Of a stretch of 64,000 bases of DNA, positions 27,393 through 35,996 are shown in pieces (position 1 is the first letter of the stretch; the number at the start of each line of letters is the position of its first letter). The notes below the pieces were generated by a model. That model was not told where the DNA came from and did no database searches. It was given only the letters and a program-made list of their open reading frames with translations. Made by a program: the position numbers and the translations under genes. Origin of the DNA: Psychroserpens luteolus (GTDB lineage: Bacteria; Bacteroidota; Bacteroidia; Flavobacteriales; Flavobacteriaceae); assembly GCF_021032705.1 (NCBI RefSeq), contig NZ_JAHVXI010000005.1, forward strand, positions 186,001 to 250,000. Reading direction: 5' to 3'.

Positions 27393-28172
27393 ATGGCAAA
27401 AAAAGCTGAAGCATCTGTTGAAGATAGATTAAGAGCACTCTATGATTTACAATTAATCGATTCTAGAGTAGATGAAATAAGAAACGTTAGAGGTGAGCTA
27501 CCTCTTGAGGTTCAAGACCTAGAAGATGAAGTTGAAGGTTTAAATACGAGACTTGAAAAGTTAGCGACGAATCTTGATTTAATTGACGATCAAATTAAAT
27601 CAAAAAAGAACTTAATTGAAGAAGCCAAAGCGCTTATCAAAAAGTACACAGAGCAACAAAAGAACGTTAGAAATAACAGAGAATACAATTCTTTAACTAA
27701 AGAAGTTGAGTTTCAGGAATTAGAAATTCAACTAGCTGAAAAGCACATCAAAGAATTTAAAGTTCAAATAGAGCAGAAAAAAGAAGTGATCGACGAGACA
27801 AAAGATCGTCTTAAAGATCGTAAAACACACTTAAAACATAAACGTGGTGAGTTAGATGCTATCCTAGCAGAAACTCAAAAAGAAGAAGAAGCATTAATTA
27901 AAAAATCTGCAGATTTCCAAAAGAAATTAGATGAGCGTTTAGTAAATGCTTACTTACGTATAAGAAATAATGTGAAGAACGGATTAGCAGTTGTACCAAT
28001 TGAAAGAGGAGCATCTGGAGGATCCTTCTTTACTATTCCACCACAAATTCAAGTAGAAATTGCATCTCGTAAAAAAGTAATTACAGATGAACATAGTGGT
28101 AGAATTCTAGTTGATGCACAATTGGCTCAAGAAGAAAAAGAAAAAATGGAGAAAATGTTTGCTAAACTTTAA
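27393..28172 (+). CDS. COG1579-type coiled-coil protein with degenerate zinc ribbon
   Basis: 259 residues. A long alpha-helical coiled coil (about 35-185) is followed by the region where COG1579 proteins carry a C4 zinc ribbon. Here the four expected cysteines are Ser208, Ser211, Asp232 and Ser235 (GASGGSFFTIPPQ ... TDEHSGRILV), while the surrounding TIPPQ and SGRIL residues remain. So the fold is recognisable but it should not bind zinc the usual way. The gene is coupled to the Nif3-like gene two bases upstream. Nucleic-acid binding has been proposed for the family. Function is unknown. Confidence 0.9.
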   Translation: MAKKAEASVEDRLRALYDLQLIDSRVDEIRNVRGELPLEVQDLEDEVEGLNTRLEKLATNLDLIDDQIKSKKNLIEEAKALIKKYTEQQKNVRNNREYNSLTKEVEFQELEIQLAEKHIKEFKVQIEQKKEVIDETKDRLKDRKTHLKHKRGELDAILAETQKEEEALIKKSADFQKKLDERLVNAYLRIRNNVKNGLAVVPIERGASGGSFFTIPPQIQVEIASRKKVITDEHSGRILVDAQLAQEEKEKMEKMFAKL

Positions 28173-28192
28173 TCCTAACAATACTTTAGAAC

Positions 28193-28226
28193 AAAGCCTT
28201 TATCTTAATCGATAAAGGCTTTTTCA
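28193..28226 (+). terminator. Terminator after the Nif3/COG1579 operon
   Basis: Perfect 12-bp stem AAAGCCTTTATC (28193-28204) / GATAAAGGCTTT (28211-28222), 6-base loop, T-rich tail. Confidence 0.92.
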
Positions 28227-28303
28227 TTTTAATAAAACTTTCACAAACTTAATTTTAAGGTTTCTTATCTTTATTCGACCTATTGAAAAAGAAAGAAACC
28301 ATT

Positions 28304-28966
28304 ATGAAAAGACTATTAAGTACCTTAGCCGTTGTCGTATTATTTAGCTGTCAAAATAATGCTCAAGTCAGCAAAAAACAACAAGCAGTCATCGATGCCA
28401 AACCCATTGAGGTTCCTATAAAAGATGGAAAAGCCAGAGCCTACTTTGCCAGTGGATGTTTTTGGTGTGTCGAAGCCATTTATGAGAGCGTAAAAGGTGT
28501 TGAAGAATCTATTAGCGGATACTCAGGAGGTTTTACCGAAAATCCAACCTATGAACTTAGCAATACAGGAAGAACTGGTCATGCAGAAGCCGTAGAAATT
28601 ATATACGACCCAAAAGTAGTTAGTTTTGAAACCTTAGTCGATGTATACTTTGCATCTCAAAATCCTACACAAGTTAATGGACAAGGACCAGATCGAGGGT
28701 CACAATACCGCTCCATTATTTTTTATCAAAATGACGCTCAAAAGAAAATAATAGAAGAGAAAAAAGCTGCTTTAGCAAAACAATTAAATGCCAAAATCGC
28801 ATCTGAAGTATATCCATTTCAAAAGTTTTGGAAGGGAGAAGATTACCACCAAGATTATGAAAAATTACATCCTAATCAAAGCTATATTAGAAATGTATCT
28901 ATTCCAAGATTAAATAGATTTAAAGCAAAAATGCCAGAGGTTTTGAAAGAAAAATCTGAACATTAG
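28304..28966 (+). CDS. msrA: Peptide-methionine (S)-S-oxide reductase, lipoprotein form
   Basis: MsrA repairs S-methionine sulphoxide. The catalytic motif ASGCFWCVEAIYE is intact, followed by GYSGGFTENPTYE, TGRTGHAEAVEI and GSQYRSIIFY. Starting at the ATG at 28304 gives a lipoprotein signal, MKRLLSTLAVVVLFSC, with the lipobox cysteine near residue 16. The enzyme is therefore probably anchored in the envelope, where it would repair exported proteins. An in-frame TTG at 28283 would put charged residues before the signal and is less likely. TATCTTTA upstream (28266-28273) is a near -7 element. Confidence 0.93.
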   Translation: MKRLLSTLAVVVLFSCQNNAQVSKKQQAVIDAKPIEVPIKDGKARAYFASGCFWCVEAIYESVKGVEESISGYSGGFTENPTYELSNTGRTGHAEAVEIIYDPKVVSFETLVDVYFASQNPTQVNGQGPDRGSQYRSIIFYQNDAQKKIIEEKKAALAKQLNAKIASEVYPFQKFWKGEDYHQDYEKLHPNQSYIRNVSIPRLNRFKAKMPEVLKEKSEH

Positions 28967-28970
28967 TGTA

Positions 28971-29021
28971 TTTCGTCGATTAAATTTGGATTTTTGTCGA
29001 TATAAAATGTATTTTGACGAC
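28971..29021 (+). promoter_or_regulatory. Three phased repeats before the T9SS cargo gene
   Basis: TTTCGTCGAT (28971-28980), TTTTGTCGAT (28992-29001) and TTTTGACGAC (29012-29021) have their CGAT/CGAC cores 21 and 20 bases apart. Spacing near 21 bp is the signature of LytTR-type response regulator sites (as for YpdB and BtsR). A weak -7-like TAATTTAA follows at 29026. Confidence 0.45.
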
Positions 29022-29064
29022 TCAGTAATTTAAAGATTACCCCAAATCTCAAAATACTTTTACG

Positions 29065-30645
29065 ATGAAAAAAATTACTTACCTACTATGTTTTGCATTA
29101 CTCTCTTGTGTAGTCTATGCGCAAACTCCTGGTGTACCAATGTATTCAAATCCAAATCAATACATAGAATATATCCCAGGAAATCTACCGATTATAATCG
29201 CTGTTCCTCATGGAGGTATACTACAATCTGGAGAAACCATTGGTGGTGTATTTTATCCTGACGATGACTCTAATTTACCAGACAGGACTTGTGGCAACAA
29301 TGATAGAGATGTCAATACAGATGTACTTATACGTCGAATTCAAGACGAACTATATGCGCAAACAGGTGGCTATGCCCATATTATAATAAACAATCTTCAC
29401 AGATCTAAAATGGATCCAAATGGTATGCCTAGTGCAGGGTCATGTGGAAATAGTCATGCAGCTTCTTACTGGAGTGATTTTCATTATTTCATTAATGATG
29501 CTAGTGCTAGTGTCGAAGCAAATTGGGGCAAAGGCCTCTATATTGACTTGCACGGTCATGACCATACAGTTCCTAGAATTGAAATTGGATATAACATTAC
29601 TGCATCAGAACTTAATACTAGTGATTTAAACAGCACTCAAATCATTGACAAATCTACAATCTATAACTTAATTAATAACAACATAAATGGCTTGTCTTAC
29701 GAGGAGTTAGCTAGAGGAAACAATAGCTTGGGACAATTATTCCAAAATGCTCCAGGCACCTATTATAATAGTATCGATCCATCTGGTTCAGAAACAAGTT
29801 ATCAAGAATGTGGTGTAAGTTCTGGTTACAGAGCTGTTCCAAGCAATTCAAATTATGGTAATGATGTTTGTGACGACACTATGCCATTAACTCATTCTTA
29901 TGATGACGGAAATGATTACAATAACAGAAGACATGGTTCTGGAGATGGAACTGGAGGCCCTGCAAGTACTGGCGGAGGCGGGAATATTGATGGTATTTCG
30001 ATCCAAGTGAACAGTCGCCTTAGAGATTTAGGAAGTCCTTATGATGCTATGCCTAACACTTTAGACCCTTTTGCTATCGATTATGCCAATGTGATTTTAG
30101 AATACTTGAGTATTCATTATGATAATTTTTCAGAATTTGATTATGATGCCGCTAGCTATGACATTACTGATGTTGATCCAACGCCTTCATTAACAAATGG
30201 TATATCAGGTGGAATTTACCTCAGTACACCTGCTGGATTAGTAATAGACCAAGACACAGGAATTATAGATACGTCTGCCTCTGCTGTTGGCAACTATACA
30301 GTTACTTATTCTGTAGGTCCAACATCGGCAATGAGCTCTCCAAATAGATTCTACAATACCTCAAGAAACATCGAAATAACAAATGATGCTTTAAGTGTTT
30401 CTGAAGAAGAATTTATTACTGTAAAGTTGTATCCAAATCCAACTACTGGTCTTTTAAACTTCGAATCTACTATTCTACTTTCAGAAGTAAAAGTTCATAG
30501 TATTCTTGGACAGCGTGTAAAAACAATCGCTATCAATAATGAGCAATCGTCAATAGACTTATCTGGTTTAAGAACTGGCTCTTACTTAGTTACTTTTTAT
30601 ACTAATGAGCAATCTTTAGGTTCAAAATTGATTGTAAAAAACTAG
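29065..30645 (+). CDS. T9SS-exported N-formylglutamate amidohydrolase-like protein
   Basis: 526 residues. The signal peptide is cut after VVYAQ (about residue 20). The central domain (about 35-350) carries VPHGG at 47-51 and IDLHGH at 160-165. These are zinc-site motifs like those of the N-formylglutamate amidohydrolase fold, a relative of zinc peptidases. A cadherin/Ig-like segment (GGIYLSTPAGLVIDQDTGII) follows. The last ~80 residues are a type A T9SS sorting domain (VKLYPNPTTGLLNFES to GSKLIVKN). The protein is expected to be secreted through the outer membrane or cell-surface bound. Its substrate is unknown. The frame is intact. Confidence 0.85.
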   Translation: MKKITYLLCFALLSCVVYAQTPGVPMYSNPNQYIEYIPGNLPIIIAVPHGGILQSGETIGGVFYPDDDSNLPDRTCGNNDRDVNTDVLIRRIQDELYAQTGGYAHIIINNLHRSKMDPNGMPSAGSCGNSHAASYWSDFHYFINDASASVEANWGKGLYIDLHGHDHTVPRIEIGYNITASELNTSDLNSTQIIDKSTIYNLINNNINGLSYEELARGNNSLGQLFQNAPGTYYNSIDPSGSETSYQECGVSSGYRAVPSNSNYGNDVCDDTMPLTHSYDDGNDYNNRRHGSGDGTGGPASTGGGGNIDGISIQVNSRLRDLGSPYDAMPNTLDPFAIDYANVILEYLSIHYDNFSEFDYDAASYDITDVDPTPSLTNGISGGIYLSTPAGLVIDQDTGIIDTSASAVGNYTVTYSVGPTSAMSSPNRFYNTSRNIEITNDALSVSEEEFITVKLYPNPTTGLLNFESTILLSEVKVHSILGQRVKTIAINNEQSSIDLSGLRTGSYLVTFYTNEQSLGSKLIVKN

Positions 30646-31436
30646 AGTTTAGTCGCTTTAATTTCAAAAAGAAGAGGGTATAGTTTATCCTTTGTTACAT
30701 AGTTGCCAGATTTAGTTTTTACTAGGTCTGGCAATACATTATATGGGCTTTCATCATATTCATTCAAATAGTCAATTTTTAATCCAGCTTCAATAAGTAC
30801 ATTTATAACTTCACTCAATCCATGGTTCCAACCATATTCTTTACTAACCATTTTAGAACCCTCATCAGCATAGGTGCCTTCGTATTCTTCATAAATAGCA
30901 TCATCCTGCATGTAACCATACTTCATAATTGATTTTCCATCTAAGTAATCAAACATCCAAACGATTGGGTGAAATTCGACTATGTAAAATGTTCCTCCTT
31001 TATGTAATCGATCTGCTATCATTTGTCCCCAAGGTTTTAAATCGGGTAACCAACCTATCACGCCATAAGAAGTAAATACAATATCAAATTTTTCTTTGAT
31101 ATACTCAGACGTATCCAAAACATTACAGCATGTAAATTTTGCGTCTAAATTTAGCTCGTCATTCAAAGATTTGGCAAGCGCTATGCCTTCATCACTTAGG
31201 TCTATACCAACGCACTTTGCTCCTAACCTGCTCCAACTCAACGTATCTTGGCCAAAATGGCATTGTAAATGCAATAATGATTTCCCTTTAACATCTCCAA
31301 GTGCTTCTAATTCATAGGTCATTAATGAAGATTTCCCGTTTTTGAACGCCTCTAAATCATACATTTCACTTTCAGAATGAACTTTTACTTTTTCATTCCA
31401 GGTAGTTCTGTTGACTTCAAAATGATCTTTACTCAT
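30642..31436 (-). CDS. Class I SAM-dependent methyltransferase
   Basis: 264 residues with a Rossmann-type methyltransferase core. Motif I region GKSLLHLQCHFGQDTLSWSRLGAKCVGIDLSDEGI, FDIVFTSYGVIGWLPDLKPW (motif IV/post region) and LHKGGTFYIVEFHP are visible. The N-terminus (FEVNRTTWNEKVKVH) is typical of small-molecule methyltransferases of Bacteroidota. The acceptor is unknown. The end overlaps the convergent T9SS cargo gene by 4 bases. The gene diverges from a lipoprotein gene. Confidence 0.9.
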   Translation of the reverse strand: MSKDHFEVNRTTWNEKVKVHSESEMYDLEAFKNGKSSLMTYELEALGDVKGKSLLHLQCHFGQDTLSWSRLGAKCVGIDLSDEGIALAKSLNDELNLDAKFTCCNVLDTSEYIKEKFDIVFTSYGVIGWLPDLKPWGQMIADRLHKGGTFYIVEFHPIVWMFDYLDGKSIMKYGYMQDDAIYEEYEGTYADEGSKMVSKEYGWNHGLSEVINVLIEAGLKIDYLNEYDESPYNVLPDLVKTKSGNYVTKDKLYPLLFEIKATKL

Positions 31437-31511
31437 AGACTTTAGTTTAAAACTCTAAAATAATAATAACTTCTGAAATGTAAAGATTGTCATACCTTTA
31501 CAAAAAAACAA

Positions 31512-32204
31512 ATGACACGACTACTTACCATCTTATGCTTATGTATATTACTAGCATCATGCAAAACTGAAACTAAAGACCAAAACACAGCTCCTGAGAC
31601 CATTTCCGAAGAAAAAAAGGAATTAACTGTAGCTGAGAAGATTGCACAAGCTCATGGCTTTGAAAATTGGGAAAAAGTAAACCAAATTGAATTTACGTTT
31701 AATGTCGATAGAGGCGAAAATCATTTTGAAAGGCGTTGGTCCTGGCAACCAAAACATAATTATGTTGTTTCAACTGTAAGTATGGATTCAATTACAATGT
31801 ATACGAGAGACACAATATTGAATCCTAATTATGAAAAAATTGATAAAGGTTTTATCAATGATAAATACTGGTTATTGGTTCCGTTTCAATTGGTTTGGGA
31901 TGAAGGCACAACCATATCAGATCCAGTGAAGGAAGTCGCTCCAATCTCAAAAACCGAACTCAATAAAATTGTACTTACCTATGGAAACGAAGGTGGTTAT
32001 ACACCTGGTGATGCCTACGATATTTTTTATGATAATGACTATATCATTAGAGAATGGGTGTTTAGAGAAGGAAATAAAGAAGAACCATCAATGACAACTA
32101 CCTTTGAAAACTATGAGGAGTTTAACGGTATCAAAATAGCAAAAGATCATAAAATGGCCGATGGAAACTTCAATCTCTACTTTTCAAACATTAAGATTAA
32201 GTAA
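31512..32204 (+). CDS. Conserved lipoprotein, unknown function
   Basis: 230 residues with a lipoprotein signal, MTRLLTILCLCILLASC, lipobox cysteine near 17. The mature part has a Glu/Lys/Thr-rich linker and then a beta-rich domain beginning AEKIAQAHGFENWEKVNQIEFTFNVDRG. Repeated aromatic strands (ERRWSWQPKHNYV, YDIFYDNDYIIREWVF) suggest a LolA/LolB-like or outer-membrane-associated beta fold. I recognise the pattern from Flavobacteriia but know no function. It stands alone between a divergent methyltransferase gene and a convergent iron-sulphur gene. Confidence 0.75.
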   Translation: MTRLLTILCLCILLASCKTETKDQNTAPETISEEKKELTVAEKIAQAHGFENWEKVNQIEFTFNVDRGENHFERRWSWQPKHNYVVSTVSMDSITMYTRDTILNPNYEKIDKGFINDKYWLLVPFQLVWDEGTTISDPVKEVAPISKTELNKIVLTYGNEGGYTPGDAYDIFYDNDYIIREWVFREGNKEEPSMTTTFENYEEFNGIKIAKDHKMADGNFNLYFSNIKIK

Positions 32205-32319
32205 CAGAAAGTCTTAAAAAAATATTAAAGTTGATTAATTGTTGTAATGACAACATCCAACTCACGACTAATGGACGTATATAAAGTATAATATTCCGCG
32301 TTAGCGTCCATATATATTC

Positions 32320-32355
32320 AAAGCGCTTCAACTGCATTTAGTTGAAGCGCTTTTT
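32320..32355. terminator. Bidirectional terminator between convergent genes
   Basis: Perfect 14-bp stem AAAGCGCTTCAACT (32320-32333) / 32340-32353, 6-base loop, T-run on the plus side and an AT-rich tail on the minus side. It lies between the lipoprotein gene and the CDGSH gene. Confidence 0.9.
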
Positions 32356-32363
32356 ACTTTTAA

Positions 32364-32783
32364 CTAGCCTTTAAAACCTTCGTTGGTATGTGTACCATCA
32401 CAATAAGGTTTATTGCGTGATGCACCACATCTACAAAATGCAGTCGTTCTGTTTTTTGTCTCTTTACGACCATCTTTATGTGTTACTTTTAATGTCCCAT
32501 ACACCAAAAGTGGTCCATCTTCAAGCACTTCAACTTTAGTTTCTAAAGTTTCTGCTTCTTTATTCTGTTCGTCATTCATATAATAACTCAATGCGCCTGA
32601 AGGACAAGCTTTCACCTGGTTCACTAAAATCTCAGTGGATGCCGCATCAATTTTAATCCATGGTCGTTCTTTAGGTTGGAATACCGCTCCTAGGCCTTTT
32701 ACACAAATACCAGAATGGATACACGCTTCTGGTTTCCAAACTATTGTGACTTCACCATTACTATACTCTTTTGTCTTTCCCAT
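32364..32783 (-). CDS. Fused divergent 4Fe-4S ferredoxin and CDGSH iron-sulphur protein
   Basis: 139 residues with two iron-sulphur modules. The N-terminal Fer4_19/YjdI-like domain has Cys21, Cys27 and Cys60 (ACIHSGIC ... KACPSGAL). The C-terminal CDGSH domain has the C-x-C-x8-C-x3-H set Cys117, Cys119, Cys128, His132 (FCRCGASRNKPYCDGTH), which binds a 2Fe-2S cluster. A DGPLLVYGTLKVTHKDGR hairpin joins them. YjdI and CDGSH domains occur as separate proteins or fused. An electron-transfer or sensing role is likely but unproven. It is divergent from the kynurenine cluster. Confidence 0.88.
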   Translation of the reverse strand: MGKTKEYSNGEVTIVWKPEACIHSGICVKGLGAVFQPKERPWIKIDAASTEILVNQVKACPSGALSYYMNDEQNKEAETLETKVEVLEDGPLLVYGTLKVTHKDGRKETKNRTTAFCRCGASRNKPYCDGTHTNEGFKG

Positions 32784-32876
32784 ATCGTTATGATTTCTTT
32801 AAAGATACTAAAAAAGTATTTCCTTTTCTCACTAAAAATGGCGCTTTCATCACTTCATTTCCTGACATATAATCCT

Positions 32877-32884
32877 TATTTTTG
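32877..32884 (+). promoter_or_regulatory. -7 promoter element of the kynurenine cluster
   Basis: TATTTTTG, exact TAnnTTTG match. Its final TTG is the in-frame TTG at 32882, so if it works as a promoter, translation of kynU must start farther downstream. Confidence 0.5.
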
Positions 32885-32908
32885 TTAGACAACATAAAAC
32901 TAAAAACC

Positions 32909-34177
32909 TTGTCTAATTATCAATTAGGTCCTGAATTTGCTGAGTATCAAGACCAGAATGACCAACTTTCATCTTATAGAAATAAGTTTCATATGCCAAA
33001 GGACAGCAACGGCAATGAACTCATTTACATGACAGGAAATTCGTTAGGATTGCAACCAAAAATCACAAAAGATTATATCAATCAAGAATTAGATGATTGG
33101 GCAAGCCTAGGTGTAGAAGGTCATACTGAAGGCAAAAATCCTTGGTTACACTATCATGAGTTTCTAACAGAAACTATGGCCAACATTGTTGGCGCCAAAC
33201 CTTTGGAAGTTGTAGTGATGAACTCATTAACTGCAAATCTTCATTTTATGATGGTGAGTTTTTACCAACCAACTCCTAAACGTTACAAAATATTAATAGA
33301 AGCCGATGCCTTCCCAAGTGACAAATATGCTGTAGAATCACAATTGCGTCATCATGGTTATGATGATAAGGAAGGTTTAATTCTTTGGAAAGCGCGCGAA
33401 GGTGAAGAGCTAGCTAATTATGATGATCTAGAGACCATACTGAAAGAACAAGGTGATGAGATTGCACTTATCATGATTGGAGGTGTCAATTATTACACAG
33501 GACAATTTTTTGATTTAAAACGAATTACTCAATTAGGTCATCAACATGGTTGTGTTGTTGGTTTTGATTGCGCTCATGGCGCAGGAAATGTAAAACTTGA
33601 CCTTCACGATTCTGGAGCAGATTTTGCCGTTTGGTGCAGTTATAAATATCTAAACTCTGGGCCAGGCAGTTTATCTGGTGCGTTTGTTCATGAGCGTCAT
33701 GCTTATAATAAAGAACTCAACCGCTTCACAGGTTGGTGGTCTCATAATAAACAAACACGCTTTAGAATGCGTGATGAATTTGACCAATTACCAGGTGCCG
33801 AAGGTTGGCAACTAAGTAATCCGCCAATTCTTTCAATGGCTGCAATTAGAGCATCACTAGATGTGTTTGCAGATGCTGGATTTGATGTACTTTGTAAAAA
33901 ATCAAAACAGTTAACAGGCTATTTTGAATTCTTGCTAAATGAACTCAATAATTCAGATATTAAAATCATCACACCAAGCAATCCTGATGAACGTGGATGC
34001 CAACTTTCAATACAAGTAAAAAATGCCGATAAACGTTTGCATAATAAGCTTACGGAAGCTGGAATCATAACCGATTGGAGAGAGCCTGATGTGATTAGAT
34101 GCGCTCCTGTCCCACTTTATAATTCTTATACAGATATTTATCAATTTGTAGAACGCTTGAAAACGATTTTGAATTAA
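32909..34177 (+). CDS. kynU: Kynureninase
   Basis: PLP enzyme splitting 3-hydroxykynurenine to 3-hydroxyanthranilate and alanine. Recognised by MTGNSLGLQPK, WLHYHEFLTETMANIVGAKPLEVVVMNSLTANLHFMM, GFDCAHGAGN and the PLP lysine in WCSYKYLNSGPGS. I place the start at TTG 32909 (MSNYQLGPEF...), giving about 422 residues. A longer form from TTG 32882 is open, but that codon lies inside the likely -7 element. No ATG is available. It is the first gene of the cluster and is followed one base later by kmo. Related Bacteroidota use these genes for NAD synthesis or tryptophan breakdown. Confidence 0.95.
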   Translation: MSNYQLGPEFAEYQDQNDQLSSYRNKFHMPKDSNGNELIYMTGNSLGLQPKITKDYINQELDDWASLGVEGHTEGKNPWLHYHEFLTETMANIVGAKPLEVVVMNSLTANLHFMMVSFYQPTPKRYKILIEADAFPSDKYAVESQLRHHGYDDKEGLILWKAREGEELANYDDLETILKEQGDEIALIMIGGVNYYTGQFFDLKRITQLGHQHGCVVGFDCAHGAGNVKLDLHDSGADFAVWCSYKYLNSGPGSLSGAFVHERHAYNKELNRFTGWWSHNKQTRFRMRDEFDQLPGAEGWQLSNPPILSMAAIRASLDVFADAGFDVLCKKSKQLTGYFEFLLNELNNSDIKIITPSNPDERGCQLSIQVKNADKRLHNKLTEAGIITDWREPDVIRCAPVPLYNSYTDIYQFVERLKTILN

Positions 34178-34178
34178 A

Positions 34179-35579
34179 ATGAAACAACAAAACATACTTA
34201 TTATTGGTGCAGGACTCTGCGGAAGCTTACTCGCTTTACGCATGGGACAGCGTGGCTACAATGTCACTGTTTATGAAATGCGTCCCGATTTACGCAAAAC
34301 TGATATCTCAGCTGGGCGCTCAATCAACTTAGCATTTTCTGATCGTGGCAATAAGGCTATGAAATTGGTCGGAATCGAAGACAAAGTAGAAGCGCTTTGC
34401 ATTCCAATGAACGGCAGAATGCTTCATGACAAAGAGGGCAATACATTTTTATCAAATTATAGCGGACGAGACCACGAATACATCAACTCCATTTCAAGAG
34501 GTGGCTTAAATGCATTATTACTAGACGAAGCCGAAAAACACGATAATGTTACCATTCATTTTAATAAAAAATGTTTGTCTGTTGATTTTGAAAACACAAC
34601 AGCTCTATTTCAAGATTATGACACCAAAGATGAGTTTATAGAAGATGCAGATGCCATTATTGCAACAGATGGCGCTGGTTCGGCACTGAGAAGAAGCTAC
34701 TATTTAGAGCGAAAATTTTTATTTAGTTTTTCTCAAAATTACTTAACACATGGTTATAAAGAACTCACTATTCTTCCTACGGAAACTGGTGATTACAAAA
34801 CATACAAAAATGCATTGCACATATGGCCTAGAGGTGATTTCATGGTCATAGCTTTGCCCAATTTAGATGGTAGCTTTACCGTAACGCTCTTTTTAAGTTA
34901 TGATGAAGGCGAGTACAATTTCAATAATTTGACGACGCCAGAAATGGTTACCGAATTTTTCCAAAAAGAATTTCCAGATGCTCTAGAACTCATGCCAAAT
35001 CTTGTTGAAGATTTCTTTGAGAATCCAACAGCACCTTTAGGAACTGTAAAATGTGCGCCTTGGCATTATAAAGGCAACACCTTGCTTATGGGAGATTCTG
35101 CTCATGCGATTGTTCCTTTCTACGGACAAGGAATGAACGCTTCTTTTGAGGATGTTGTAGAATTTGATGCCGTTTTAGACAAGCATGAAGGTAACTGGGA
35201 AACTGTATTTACAGCTTATGAAAAAACAAGGAAGAAAGATACAGACGCCATTGCAGATCTGGCCATTGATAACTTTCATGAAATGAAAGATCATGTGGCT
35301 AATCCCATTTTTCAAGAGAAACGCAAAATTGAAATGGCTTTGGAAAAAGAATTTCCAAATGACTACTCATCAAAGTATAGTTTGGTCACTTTTAATGAAC
35401 ATATTGGTTATAGAGAGGCTATGCTTAGAGGAAGAGCACAAGACAAAGCTATTTTAAATATGTTGGATGATGGTGTGATTTCACCTTCTGATGATTTAAA
35501 AGACCTTTTAGAAAAAGTAAAAAAAGAAACCGAAAACATATTAGATGAAGACAAAATAGCAAAAACACTTCATCATTAA
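34179..35579 (+). CDS. kmo: Kynurenine 3-monooxygenase
   Basis: FAD- and NADPH-dependent aromatic hydroxylase converting kynurenine to 3-hydroxykynurenine. The N-terminal FAD loop ILIIGAGLCGSLLALRMGQRGYNVTVYEMRPD, GRSINLAFSDRG (active-site arginine and following), the ATDGAGSALRR segment and LMGDSAHAIVPFYGQGMNASFED (second FAD motif) are all present. The 466 residues are normal. The C-terminal region, which in eukaryotes anchors the enzyme in membrane, here ends hydrophilic. It acts just before kynureninase in the pathway, and the gene lies directly after kynU. Confidence 0.96.
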   Translation: MKQQNILIIGAGLCGSLLALRMGQRGYNVTVYEMRPDLRKTDISAGRSINLAFSDRGNKAMKLVGIEDKVEALCIPMNGRMLHDKEGNTFLSNYSGRDHEYINSISRGGLNALLLDEAEKHDNVTIHFNKKCLSVDFENTTALFQDYDTKDEFIEDADAIIATDGAGSALRRSYYLERKFLFSFSQNYLTHGYKELTILPTETGDYKTYKNALHIWPRGDFMVIALPNLDGSFTVTLFLSYDEGEYNFNNLTTPEMVTEFFQKEFPDALELMPNLVEDFFENPTAPLGTVKCAPWHYKGNTLLMGDSAHAIVPFYGQGMNASFEDVVEFDAVLDKHEGNWETVFTAYEKTRKKDTDAIADLAIDNFHEMKDHVANPIFQEKRKIEMALEKEFPNDYSSKYSLVTFNEHIGYREAMLRGRAQDKAILNMLDDGVISPSDDLKDLLEKVKKETENILDEDKIAKTLHH

Positions 35580-35588
35580 AACTATATT

Positions 35589-35993
35589 ATGAGCGAAAAC
35601 ACAGTAACACCAAGAGGCGCTTATCCACATGTAAAGCAAGTTGGCGATTTTATTTTTGTCTCAGGCACGAGTTCACGTAGACCAGATAATACTATTGCTG
35701 GCGTAGACATTATTGATGAGATGGGCACCAAACGTCTCAATATTGAAACCCAGACACGCGAAGTATTAAAAAACATAGAAAAGAATTTAGCTAAAGTTGG
35801 TGCATCGCTTAAAGATGTAGTAGATGTCACTTCATTTTTAGTAAATATGAATGACTTTGCAGGTTACAATAAAGCCTATGCAGAATTTTTTGACAAAGCC
35901 ACAGGACCAACACGTACAACCGTTGCAGTACATCAATTACCGCATCCAGATTTGGTGGTTGAGATTAAGGTGATGGCCTATAAGACGTCATAA
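35589..35993 (+). CDS. RidA-family protein, probable 2-aminomuconate deaminase
   Basis: 134-residue YjgF/YER057c/UK114 trimeric fold protein. [27 protein letters not shown] and [43 protein letters not shown] carry the family arginine and glutamate. Its place between kmo and the semialdehyde dehydrogenase matches the aminomuconate deaminases of aromatic degradation clusters (nbaF/amnD type), which release ammonia from 2-aminomuconate. A general imine deaminase is the alternative. Role is inferred from context; family is clear. Confidence 0.88.
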   Translation: MSENTVTPRGAYPHVKQVGDFIFVSGTSSRRPDNTIAGVDIIDEMGTKRLNIETQTREVLKNIEKNLAKVGASLKDVVDVTSFLVNMNDFAGYNKAYAEFFDKATGPTRTTVAVHQLPHPDLVVEIKVMAYKTS

Positions 35994-35996
35994 TTA

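Noticed and set aside
32263-32313. ATGGACG / CGTCCAT inverted pair after the lipoprotein gene
   Set aside because: Only 7 bp with a loop of about 35 bases; the real terminator lies just downstream.
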